The translations under genes were made by a program, and so were the position numbers. Shown one piece after another: positions 1-5,902 of a stretch of DNA of 7,684 bases. Under the pieces are notes generated by a model. The model saw nothing but the letters and a program-made list of their open reading frames with translations. It was not told the DNA's origin and searched no databases. Position 1 is the stretch's first letter. Every line of letters begins with the position of its first letter. This DNA comes from Coriobacteriaceae bacterium (GTDB lineage: Bacteria > Actinomycetota > Coriobacteriia > Coriobacteriales > QAMH01), in contig SFLO01000028.1 in the NCBI GenBank assembly GCA_004553405.1, forward strand, positions 1-7,684, read 5' to 3'.

Positions 1-546
1 CTCCTGGTCGGTGAGGTGCTCCACGCCGCTCACGGTGACGCTCGTCACGGCGAGCAGGTTGGAGCGGTAGATGAGGATGCTGCCGAAGACGACGATCAGC
101 ACGCCCGCGATGACGGCCGCGATCTTGGCGATGTAGGACAGGTAGCGGCGGCGGGCGCGGGCTGCGCGCTCGGCGCGCTCGGCGGCGCGGATGTCGCCCA
201 CCCTGCGGCCGCGGCCGGCGGCGGCGTCGTCCATGTCGCGGTTGCGGCGGCGGCGCGCGCTCTCGGAAACGGCCATGTCGACGGTGCCGGCGGGCGCGCT
301 GCTGCGGCGCTCCTGCGCGCTGTTGGAGCGGCGCGGGCGCGAGCTGCCCGACGAGCTGTCGTTCAGCGGCGGCATGGCCTGGCGGCGGGACTTCCTCCCC
401 TGCTCGGCGCGCACGCTCTTGCGCGCGGGCGCGCTGCCAGAGCCGCCTGCCGCGCTGTTGCTGCCTGCGCTCTTGCGTTGTGAGGAGCCCCGGACGCTAG
501 TCCGAGAACCCGAGGAACCTGACCTCCGGTTGGAGCTCGACGCCAT
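1..546 (-). CDS. ftsQ: Cell division protein FtsQ (DivIB family), N-terminal part, cut by window edge
   Basis: The first 182 residues of a bitopic membrane protein of the FtsQ/DivIB divisome family; the reading frame stays open to base 1. FtsQ links early and late division proteins (FtsB/FtsL, FtsW/FtsI) at the septum. Residues 1-134 are a cytoplasmic tail very rich in Ser, Arg, Ala and Gly with little predicted order. It ends in an Arg-rich stretch (RARRR at 130-134), followed by one hydrophobic segment at about 139-160 (IAAVIAGVLIVVFGSILIY). Residues from about 166 (VTSVTVSGVEHLTDQE) match the start of a POTRA domain, which is expected outside the membrane. The ATG at 546-544 has an AGGGAG Shine-Dalgarno at 551-556 with a 4-base spacer, and lies inside the 3' end of murB, giving a 50-base overlap. 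A later in-frame ATG at 375-373 would shorten the tail. Family identity rests on position after murG-murC-murB plus topology, not on the missing C-terminal region. Confidence 0.85.
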   Translation of the reverse strand, partial: MASSSNRRSGSSGSRTSVRGSSQRKSAGSNSAAGGSGSAPARKSVRAEQGRKSRRQAMPPLNDSSSGSSRPRRSNSAQERRSSAPAGTVDMAVSESARRRRNRDMDDAAAGRGRRVGDIRAAERAERAARARRRYLSYIAKIAAVIAGVLIVVFGSILIYRSNLLAVTSVTVSGVEHLTDQE

Positions 547-1447
547 GCTTCTCCCTAACCTTGTCCCTGGCAAGCTTCATGAGGCTCAAGACGTCTTGGG
601 CCGTCGCGTTGCCGTTGTTCACGATGAAGTTGGCGTGGACGGGAGATATCTCCGCCCCGCCGCAGCTGCAGCCCTTGAGTCCGCAGCTCTCTATGAGCTC
701 GCCGGCGCTGGTGCCGCCCGCTCCCTTGAAGACGCTGCCGCAGCTGGGCAGCGAGAGCGGCTGGCTAGCGCGGCGGCGCTTGAGGCCGGCCTCCATGGCC
801 GCGTGGAGCATCATCTTATCCGAAGGCGCGAGCCGCACGACAAGCTCCACGATGATTCCATCAGCGGGCAGGCTGCTGCTGCGATAGCCCCACTCGATCT
901 CCTCGGCCGCGAAGATGCACAGGCCCTGGCCGGGGATGAAGACGGTGACGGAGTCGACCACGCTGCCAAACCAGCTGCTGGCCGTGCCGGCGTTCATGCG
1001 CGCGGCCCCGCCGACCGTGCCCGGGGTGCCTACGGCGAACTCCAGGCCCGCCAGCCCCAGCCCGAAGGCCGCCTGCACCAGGCGCGACAGCGGCAGGGCG
1101 GCGCCAGCGGTGACGAGCACGCTGGCGGGCAGCGGCTCGCCTTGCGGCAGCTGGTCGAAGCCGTGGAAGTCCAGGCGCGAGAACTCGCGGCCCAAGACGA
1201 TCGCGGCGCCGCGATAGCCCTCGTCAGCCACAAGCAGGTTGGAGCCGCGGCCAATGACCGTCCAGGGCACCTCCTCCTCGGCCAGCACCTCTATGAGCAG
1301 CGAGAGGTCCGCGAGGGTCTCGCACTCCGCGTAGAGGTCCGCCGGGCCGCCGATGCGGTAGGTGGTGTGGCGCGCGAGGGGCTCGTCGCAGACGATGCGG
1401 CCGCTGAGCAGGCCCTCCAGGCGCACGTATGCGTCGAAGGCGCCCAA
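497..1447 (-). CDS. murB: UDP-N-acetylmuramate dehydrogenase MurB (UDP-N-acetylenolpyruvoylglucosamine reductase)
   Basis: Cytoplasmic flavoprotein that uses NADPH and FAD to reduce UDP-GlcNAc-enolpyruvate to UDP-MurNAc, the second committed step of peptidoglycan precursor synthesis. The 316 residues match the family length (about 300). FAD-binding signatures are RHTTYRIGGPADLY at 26-39, GRGSNLLVAD at 66-75 and GTPGTVGGAARMNAG at 140-154. YRSSSL at 188-193 corresponds to the conserved Tyr-Arg region. The catalytic serine is expected in SCGSVFK (Ser238), and the proton-relay glutamate in QPEVRFLG (Glu308). The start is TTG, supported by AGGGAG at 1454-1459 with a 6-base spacer. It lies 3 bases beyond the murC stop, so coupled translation is likely. 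The substrate-loop region has an unusual cluster of cysteines (Cys236, Cys255, Cys260, Cys262). Identity is secure; only the exact start is inferred. Confidence 0.96.
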   Translation of the reverse strand: MGAFDAYVRLEGLLSGRIVCDEPLARHTTYRIGGPADLYAECETLADLSLLIEVLAEEEVPWTVIGRGSNLLVADEGYRGAAIVLGREFSRLDFHGFDQLPQGEPLPASVLVTAGAALPLSRLVQAAFGLGLAGLEFAVGTPGTVGGAARMNAGTASSWFGSVVDSVTVFIPGQGLCIFAAEEIEWGYRSSSLPADGIIVELVVRLAPSDKMMLHAAMEAGLKRRRASQPLSLPSCGSVFKGAGGTSAGELIESCGLKGCSCGGAEISPVHANFIVNNGNATAQDVLSLMKLARDKVREKHGVELQPEVRFLGFSD

Positions 1448-1450
1448 GCG

Positions 1451-2842
1451 CTACTCCCTGCCCTCGAGGGCGGCCACGATCTGCGGGCCCATGGTGGTGA
1501 CGTCGCCCGCGCCCATGGTGAGCACGAGATCGCCGGGGCGCAGCTTGGTGCACAGGTAGGGCACGACCTCCAGGCGGTGCGGCATCCACGCGCACTGGGT
1601 GCGCGGCTTGTGGGCCATGATGGAGTCGACGAGCGTCTTGCCGCTCACGCCGGGGATGGGAGCCTCGCCCGCGGCGTAGACGTCCATCATCGTGAGGCTG
1701 TCCGCGTCGTCGAAGGCGTCTGCGAAGAGGCGCGCCAGGCTCTCGGTGCGGCTGTAGCGGTGCGGCTGGAAGAGCACGTGCACGTGCCTGAAGCCCAGCT
1801 GGCGCGCGGCTGCCAGGGTTGCCTTGATCTCGGTGGGGTGATGGGCGTAGTCGTCCACCACGGTGACGCCGGCGGCTTCTCCCACCAGGTCGAACCTGCG
1901 CTTCACGCCGCCGAAGGACTCGAGCGCCTTGGCGGCCGCGGCGACGTCGAGCCCCAGGGCCCACACCACGCTGAGCACGCCGGTGGCGTTGAGGACGTTG
2001 TGGCGGCCCGGGCTGCGGGTGATGGCGGCGTCGACGCTGGTGCCGTCCGGGAAGCGCACGGTGAAGGCGCTGCCGATGCCCACGCGCCCCGTGACCTCGA
2101 AGGTGACCTGCGCGCGCGGGTTGCCCTGCTCGCCGTAGGTGACGGTGCGCTTGCCGGCGCTGGCGGCGATGCGCTCGAGCTTGGGGTCGTCTGCACAGAC
2201 CACGGCCGCGCCCTCCTCGGGCAGCAGGCGCAGGAAGTCCGCGAAGGCCTCCTCGATGGCCTCGAGCGTGCCGTAGTGGTCGAGGTGGTCTGCCTCGACG
2301 TTGGTGATGAGGGCGGCGTAGGGCGACAGGTGCACGAAGGAGCCGTCGGACTCGTCTGCCTCGACGATGTAGTAGTCGCCGGTGCCGTTCTTGGCGTTGG
2401 TGCCGTAGGCCTGCACGGTGCCGCCGATGAGGAAGCTGGGATCGAGCCCCATGCCGTCGACGGCGGTTGCCAGCATGGAGGACGTGGTCGTCTTGCCGTG
2501 GGTGCCGGCGCAGGCGAGCGTCTTCTTGCCCTCGCCCAGGTAGGCGAGCATGTGCGAGCGGTGCCAGATGTCGAGCCCGCGCTGGCGTGCGGCGGCGAGC
2601 TCGGGGTTCTTCTCGGGGATGGCGGTGGAGATGACCACGGTGTCGACGTCGTCGGCCAGGTTGGCTGCGTCGTGGCCCACGTGGACCGTGATGCCGGCCT
2701 CGCGCAGCTGCAGCACCATGCGCGACTCCTTCAGGTCCGATCCGGTGACGGAGAGGCCGCGCTGGTGGGCGACCAGAGCGATGCCGGACATCCCGACGCC
2801 GCCGATGCCGATGAAGTGGATCTTGCGAGGTGAGGCGCTCAT
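1451..2842 (-). CDS. murC: UDP-N-acetylmuramate--L-alanine ligase MurC
   Basis: Cytoplasmic ATP-dependent Mur ligase that joins L-alanine to UDP-MurNAc, starting the stem peptide of peptidoglycan. The 463 residues show the three Mur-ligase domains in order. The N-terminal Rossmann-like UDP-binding domain has IGIGGVGMSG at 11-20 and SVTGSDLKES at 31-40. The central ATPase domain has the P-loop GTHGKTTTSS at 113-122, EADESDGSF at 161-169 and NVEADHLDHY at 181-190. The linker to the third domain carries HNVLNA at 281-286 and RRFD at 315-318. The C-terminal domain has DDYAHHPTEI at 330-339 and QPHRYSRT at 359-366. All the family's key residues that I know are present. The ATG follows the murG TAG stop with no gap; an AAGGAG Shine-Dalgarno sits 10 bases upstream inside the end of murG. 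Its substrate comes from the MurB enzyme encoded next. Confidence 0.98.
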   Translation of the reverse strand: MSASPRKIHFIGIGGVGMSGIALVAHQRGLSVTGSDLKESRMVLQLREAGITVHVGHDAANLADDVDTVVISTAIPEKNPELAAARQRGLDIWHRSHMLAYLGEGKKTLACAGTHGKTTTSSMLATAVDGMGLDPSFLIGGTVQAYGTNAKNGTGDYYIVEADESDGSFVHLSPYAALITNVEADHLDHYGTLEAIEEAFADFLRLLPEEGAAVVCADDPKLERIAASAGKRTVTYGEQGNPRAQVTFEVTGRVGIGSAFTVRFPDGTSVDAAITRSPGRHNVLNATGVLSVVWALGLDVAAAAKALESFGGVKRRFDLVGEAAGVTVVDDYAHHPTEIKATLAAARQLGFRHVHVLFQPHRYSRTESLARLFADAFDDADSLTMMDVYAAGEAPIPGVSGKTLVDSIMAHKPRTQCAWMPHRLEVVPYLCTKLRPGDLVLTMGAGDVTTMGPQIVAALEGRE

Positions 2843-3949
2843 CTAGGAGTCGCTCCTTTCAGTGAGCTCACAGGCGATGTCTGCGAGTTTGGCGCGGGCA
2901 GTGGAGCCGGAGAACTGGCTGCAGGCGGCAGCCATCGTAGCACGGCGCTGGGGGTTGGATGCCAGGTCGAGCACCAGCTGGGCGAAGGCGGGCTCCTCCA
3001 CCTGGGCGTCCGGCACCAGGCAGGCAGCGCCGGCGGCCACGCAGCCGGCGGCGTTGAGGGTCTGGTGGTCGCCGCGGGCGAAGGGATAAGGCACGAGCAC
3101 GGCGGGCACGCCCAGGGTCATGATCTCTGCCAGGGAAGACGCCCCCGCGCGCGAGACCACCAGGTCGCTCGCCGCCAGGACGTCGCCCATCTGGTCGATG
3201 TACTCGAAGAGGTGCCAGCGCTGGCGCTCCTCGTCTGTGAGCTGCAGCTTGTCTGCGGTTGCCTGGTAGTCGGCCTTGCCAGCGCCGTGCACCACGTGCA
3301 CGCCGGGCAGGGCGAGCAGGCTCTCCTTCATGGCGGCCACGGCGCTGTTGAGGTGCTGGGCGCCCAGGCTGCCGCCAAAGACAAGCACGACGGTGGCATC
3401 TTCTGGGATGCCCAGCAGCTGGCGGCCGCGCTGGCGCGAGCAGGTCTCGAAGGACGCGCGCACCGGGTTGCCGATGACGACGGGCTCGTTTTTGCACTGC
3501 AGGTGCGCAGCGGACTCGCGGTAGGTGAGCGCGGTGACCTGGGCCTTCTTGGCGAGGTACTTGTTGGCCATGCCGGGCACGGAGTTCTGCTCGTGGATGA
3601 CCAGGGGGATGCCCATGGCGGCAGCCGCGCGACCCACGGGGATCGAGACATAGGCGCCAAAGGTCAAGACGGCGTCTGGGCGGTCTGCCTTGAAGAGGGC
3701 CTTGGCCTGGGATGTTGCCTTGAGGATCTTGGAGCCGCTGGAGACGAGCGTCCAGGGCTTGGCGGCGTCGAAGCCCGCGACCTCGAAGCCCTTGAAGTCG
3801 AAGCCGGCCTCGACGGCGAGCTTGGCCTCGATGTGGTTGGGCGTGCCAGCGAAGAGGATGCGGTGCCCGCGGCGTCGCAGCTCGTCGGCCACGGCGATGG
3901 CGGGGTTGATGTGGCCGGCTGTGCCGCCGGCAGATACAACGAAGTACAT
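2843..3949 (-). CDS. murG: UDP-N-acetylglucosamine--lipid I N-acetylglucosaminyltransferase MurG
   Basis: Peripheral membrane GT-B glycosyltransferase that transfers GlcNAc from UDP-GlcNAc to lipid I, making lipid II on the inner face of the membrane. The 368 residues match the family (about 355). The N-terminal acceptor domain carries the glycine-rich GGTAGHINP at 8-16 and the HEQN motif at 119-122. The C-terminal donor domain carries GGSLGAQ at 192-198, SRAGASSLAE at 266-275 and the UDP-GlcNAc-binding stretch YPFARGDHQTLNA at 288-300. The ATG start has GGGAG at 3957-3961 with a 7-base spacer. This is the first gene of its operon: no ftsW or other division gene lies directly upstream, and a candidate promoter sits about 60-85 bases before the start codon. 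It ends directly against the murC start. Confidence 0.98.
   Translation of the reverse strand: MYFVVSAGGTAGHINPAIAVADELRRRGHRILFAGTPNHIEAKLAVEAGFDFKGFEVAGFDAAKPWTLVSSGSKILKATSQAKALFKADRPDAVLTFGAYVSIPVGRAAAAMGIPLVIHEQNSVPGMANKYLAKKAQVTALTYRESAAHLQCKNEPVVIGNPVRASFETCSRQRGRQLLGIPEDATVVLVFGGSLGAQHLNSAVAAMKESLLALPGVHVVHGAGKADYQATADKLQLTDEERQRWHLFEYIDQMGDVLAASDLVVSRAGASSLAEIMTLGVPAVLVPYPFARGDHQTLNAAGCVAAGAACLVPDAQVEEPAFAQLVLDLASNPQRRATMAAACSQFSGSTARAKLADIACELTERSDS
2845..2857 (-). promoter_or_regulatory. Shine-Dalgarno of murC inside a small palindrome
   Basis: On the minus strand the sequence AGGAG-CGA-CTCCT forms a perfect 5-bp inverted repeat with a 3-base loop. Its first arm is the only good ribosome binding site for murC, 10 bases before the ATG. 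The palindrome sits in the last codons and stop of murG. If it folds, murC initiation would be masked until ribosomes finishing murG open it, a typical arrangement for translational coupling. That the hairpin forms in the cell is inference; five pairs is short. Confidence 0.4.
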
Positions 3950-4008
3950 GGTCTCGCTCCCGGTCTGCGTTTGCGTCTGCGATGGATGCGATGCGAATAC
4001 GGCCTTAT

Positions 4009-4036
4009 ATCGTAGCAGTTTCCCGCCCCCTTACAG
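4009..4036 (-). promoter_or_regulatory. Candidate promoter of the murG-murC-murB-ftsQ operon
   Basis: Read on the minus strand, an extended -10 element TGC-TACGAT (TACGAT at 4009-4014, TGC at 4015-4017) lies 16 bases after CTGTAA (4031-4036), which matches 3 of 6 bases of the -35 consensus TTGACA. A start near position 4002 would give a leader of about 53 bases to the murG ATG. The region is clearly more AT-rich than its surroundings and is the only such spot in the gap. It is a sequence match only. Confidence 0.5.
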
Positions 4037-4070
4037 CGCGCACGGACGCATCGCAGCCCTAAGTTCCCCG

Positions 4071-4096
4071 CAGCACCCAGGCATGCCCTGGTGCTG
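4071..4096 (-). terminator. Hairpin after rsmJ, possible terminator without a U-tract
   Basis: Arms at 4071-4081 (CAGCACCCAGG) and 4087-4096 (CCTGGTGCTG) pair over ten base pairs with one bulged C and a 5-base loop. It lies 7-32 bases past the rsmJ stop and upstream of the murG promoter, where the end of the PAP2-to-rsmJ transcript is expected. On the minus strand it is followed by CGGGGAACTT rather than a run of U, so it does not fit the classical rho-independent form. It may be a weak or factor-assisted terminator or an RNA 3'-end stabiliser. Confidence 0.35.
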
Positions 4097-4102
4097 GCGC
4101 GC

Positions 4103-4876
4103 TCAGCGGGTGGGGACGATCACGTCGTAGCGTATGGTTTTGCCCGCAACGCTGTGGGAGGGTTTGCGTCCTGCCAGCGCGGGGGCCTTGAGCGGGCGCT
4201 TGACCACGATGCGCAGGGGGCGGCAGGCGCAAGCGGCATCCATGAGCTCTTCCTCCTGGCTGCAGGGAGCCTCCAGGCGCTGGAAGAGCTGGAGCTTCTT
4301 CTTGGTGAGGGCCGCCTTGCCCTTGGCGGGAAACATCGGGTCCAGGTACACGAGCGCGGGGCCTTCCTCCAGCGAGCGCAGGTACGCGGTGCTCTCCGCG
4401 CAGACCAGCTGCATGCGCGCGGCGATGGGGGCCAGGCGCTCGTCTGCCGCGGCGCGCTCCAGGGCGTCTGCGAGCAGGGCGGCGATGACGGGGTCGCGCT
4501 CCACGAGCGTCATCTCGAAGCCCGCCGCCGCGAGCAGCAAGGCGTCCTCGCCCAGGCCGGCAGTGGCGTCCACGGCGCACAAGGGCTTTGACGCTCCCTT
4601 GATGCGCGCGGCCCGCACCAGCAGCTCATGCGCCAGGCGGTCTTGGCGCAGGCGCGGCAGCATTGCGCCGAAGTCGCCCGCAAGCTCCATGCCGGCGCCG
4701 CACAGGGTAAGGCCCTCAGGGCGCTGCTCGAGCACCAGCCCCGCCGCTTGCGCCGCACGGTGAGCGCGGCTCAGCAGCTCCTCGCTCAGCAAGGGCGTCG
4801 CAGCAGGCGGCACGCACTCCGCCTCTTCACCGGCGCGGCAGGCCTCCTCCAGCAGTTTCTCCTCATGCGCGGGCAT
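4103..4876 (-). CDS. rsmJ: RsmJ-like class I SAM-dependent methyltransferase (16S rRNA guanine-N2 type)
   Basis: Likely S-adenosylmethionine-dependent rRNA methyltransferase; E. coli RsmJ methylates the N2 of G1516 in 16S rRNA. The 257 residues are close to the 250 of the E. coli protein. The SAM-binding motif I is VDATAGLGEDA at 102-112, preceded by RIKG at 91-94. An acidic ribose-binding position follows in LVERDP at 124-129. The motif IV region is YLDPMFPAKGKAALTKKK at 177-194, and VVKRP at 224-228 precedes a C-terminal lysine/aromatic stretch; all follow the RsmJ order. The N-terminal 65 residues are family-variable. I chose the ATG at 4876-4874 because AGGAG (4882-4886) lies 5 bases before it, overlapping the chorismate mutase stop. 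An upstream GTG at 4936 would extend 60 bases into the previous gene without a comparable site. It is the last gene of its operon. The family is best known from Gammaproteobacteria, so the exact target base here is inferred. Confidence 0.82.
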   Translation of the reverse strand: MPAHEEKLLEEACRAGEEAECVPPAATPLLSEELLSRAHRAAQAAGLVLEQRPEGLTLCGAGMELAGDFGAMLPRLRQDRLAHELLVRAARIKGASKPLCAVDATAGLGEDALLLAAAGFEMTLVERDPVIAALLADALERAAADERLAPIAARMQLVCAESTAYLRSLEEGPALVYLDPMFPAKGKAALTKKKLQLFQRLEAPCSQEEELMDAACACRPLRIVVKRPLKAPALAGRKPSHSVAGKTIRYDVIVPTR

Positions 4877-4884
4877 TGCGGCTC

Positions 4885-5499
4885 CTAGCGCACGGCAGTG
4901 ATGCGCAGCTCGAGGCTCTCCTTGGACAGCTGCCACAGCAGCTTGCGCACAGCGGGGCTGGCTGCATCCGCCGCAAGGGTCAGGCGGTAGCGCGCCGCAC
5001 CTTCGCCCGCGCCCTCAACCGCGCCCTCGCCCGCACTCAGCTGCTCGATGCCGGCAAGGCCCACGCCGTGCTCGGCCACCATGCCCAGCAGCGTGGCAAG
5101 CGACGCCGCCGTGCCCGGGCAGCCCAGCTGCAGCTCAACAAACCGCCCCCGCTCCTCCAGCAGCTCCGCGCCGGGGAGCTGCCCGCAGGTGGCGGCGTCT
5201 CCCAGCTGCGCGTACATGATGCCGTACTGGTAGCTGCGGCTTGCCTCGACCACGCGGCGCAGCGCGGCCTGGTAGCCGGCGCGGCGCTCCTGCGGCACCA
5301 GCGCGCCGTGGTGCTCGAGCATGCTCGCCTCGCGATCAGGGCGAAAGACCTCGGTGCTGCCGGCCGCCAGCTTGGCGGCGGCCACCTGGGCCGAGCAGTC
5401 CATGCGCCGCATGATGAGCTCCCTCACCTGCGCGTCTATGGTGTCGATCTCTGTGCGGATGTCCTCCAGCGGGCGCGTGGCCTGGCCTTCTGCGCTCAT
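4885..5499 (-). CDS. AroQ-type chorismate mutase with C-terminal ACT-like domain
   Basis: Probable cytoplasmic chorismate mutase converting chorismate to prephenate for Phe/Tyr synthesis. Residues about 9-95 form an all-helical AroQ domain: LEDIRTEIDTIDAQVRELIM at 11-30 supplies the first active-site arginine (Arg15), followed by Arg31/Arg32, Lys43 and RPDRE with Arg56-Glu57. These correspond to Arg11, Arg28, Lys39, Arg51 and Glu52 of the E. coli P-protein. The E. coli Asp48 position aligns with Arg53, a change I recall from other P-proteins. Residues about 118-204 resemble an ACT regulatory domain: FVELQLG, then CPGTAASLATLLGMVAEHGV at 127-146, then a terminal strand LELRITAVR. The ESRP motif that binds Phe in prephenate dehydratases is not seen (IEQLS instead). 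No prephenate dehydratase domain lies between the two parts. Start ATG follows the upstream stop by 10 bases with a G-rich, weak Shine-Dalgarno. Confidence 0.8.
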   Translation of the reverse strand: MSAEGQATRPLEDIRTEIDTIDAQVRELIMRRMDCSAQVAAAKLAAGSTEVFRPDREASMLEHHGALVPQERRAGYQAALRRVVEASRSYQYGIMYAQLGDAATCGQLPGAELLEERGRFVELQLGCPGTAASLATLLGMVAEHGVGLAGIEQLSAGEGAVEGAGEGAARYRLTLAADAASPAVRKLLWQLSKESLELRITAVR

Positions 5500-5509
5500 G
5501 CCCCGCCCC

Positions 5510-5887
5510 CTACTGTTCCTGCGGCAGGCCCAGCGCCTGCCTCCACGCGGCCTCCTTGAAGCCGGGCGCTGCGGGCACGCCGTCGACCACCAGCAGCGGG
5601 CGCTTGACGAGCATGCCGTTGGATGCCAGCAGCTGCAGCGCCTCGTCGTCGCCCATGCCGTCGTCGAGCATCTTCTTCACGCCCAGCTCGCGGTAGAGCA
5701 TGCCGGAGGTGTTGAAGAAGCGCCGCAACGGCAGCCCGCAGGCCTGCTGCCAGGCGGCGAGCTCGGAAACGGTGGGCGGCTCCTCGACGATGTGGCGGCT
5801 GCTGAAGGCGACGCCCTGGGCCTCGAGCCAGGCGCGGGCCTTGCGGCAGGTGGAGCACTTGGGGTATTCGACGAACAGGACTTCCAT
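5510..5887 (-). CDS. ArsC/Spx-like thioredoxin-fold protein (arsenate reductase family)
   Basis: A 125-residue single-domain protein of the ArsC-related/Spx superfamily. The N-terminal strand leads to KCSTCRKARAWL at 10-21, giving a CxxC pair (Cys11, Cys14). RFFNTSGMLYREL at 56-68 and NGMLVKRPLLVVDG at 90-103 are the conserved middle motifs, and the family's late GF dipeptide is at 109-110. The CxxC resembles Spx and YffB-type proteins more than the single-cysteine glutaredoxin-linked ArsC of E. coli. Function could therefore be redox sensing, thiol reduction or RNA-polymerase binding; arsenate reduction should not be assumed. No arsenic resistance genes (arsB, acr3, arsR) are nearby. ATG start with AGGGAG at 5897-5902, 9 bases upstream; it begins 15 bases after the PAP2 gene and is likely co-transcribed with it. 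Confidence 0.85.
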   Translation of the reverse strand: MEVLFVEYPKCSTCRKARAWLEAQGVAFSSRHIVEEPPTVSELAAWQQACGLPLRRFFNTSGMLYRELGVKKMLDDGMGDDEALQLLASNGMLVKRPLLVVDGVPAAPGFKEAAWRQALGLPQEQ

Positions 5888-5902
5888 GGTGTTCAGCTCC
5901 CT

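Noticed and set aside
191..2833. An 880-codon open frame on the plus strand opposite ftsQ, murB and murC
   Set aside because: It is the antisense shadow of well-supported MurB and MurC genes in GC-rich DNA, where stops are rare on the other strand. The product is a low-complexity Ala/Gly/Arg/Val/His-rich chain with no recognisable domain and no good start context.
3065..4015. A 316-codon plus-strand frame opposite murG
   Set aside because: Antisense shadow of murG; composition is biased and it runs into the murG promoter region.
4877..4936. Upstream GTG start for the RsmJ-like gene
   Set aside because: It would place 60 bases inside the chorismate mutase gene without a Shine-Dalgarno site, while the ATG at 4876 has AGGAG five bases before it.
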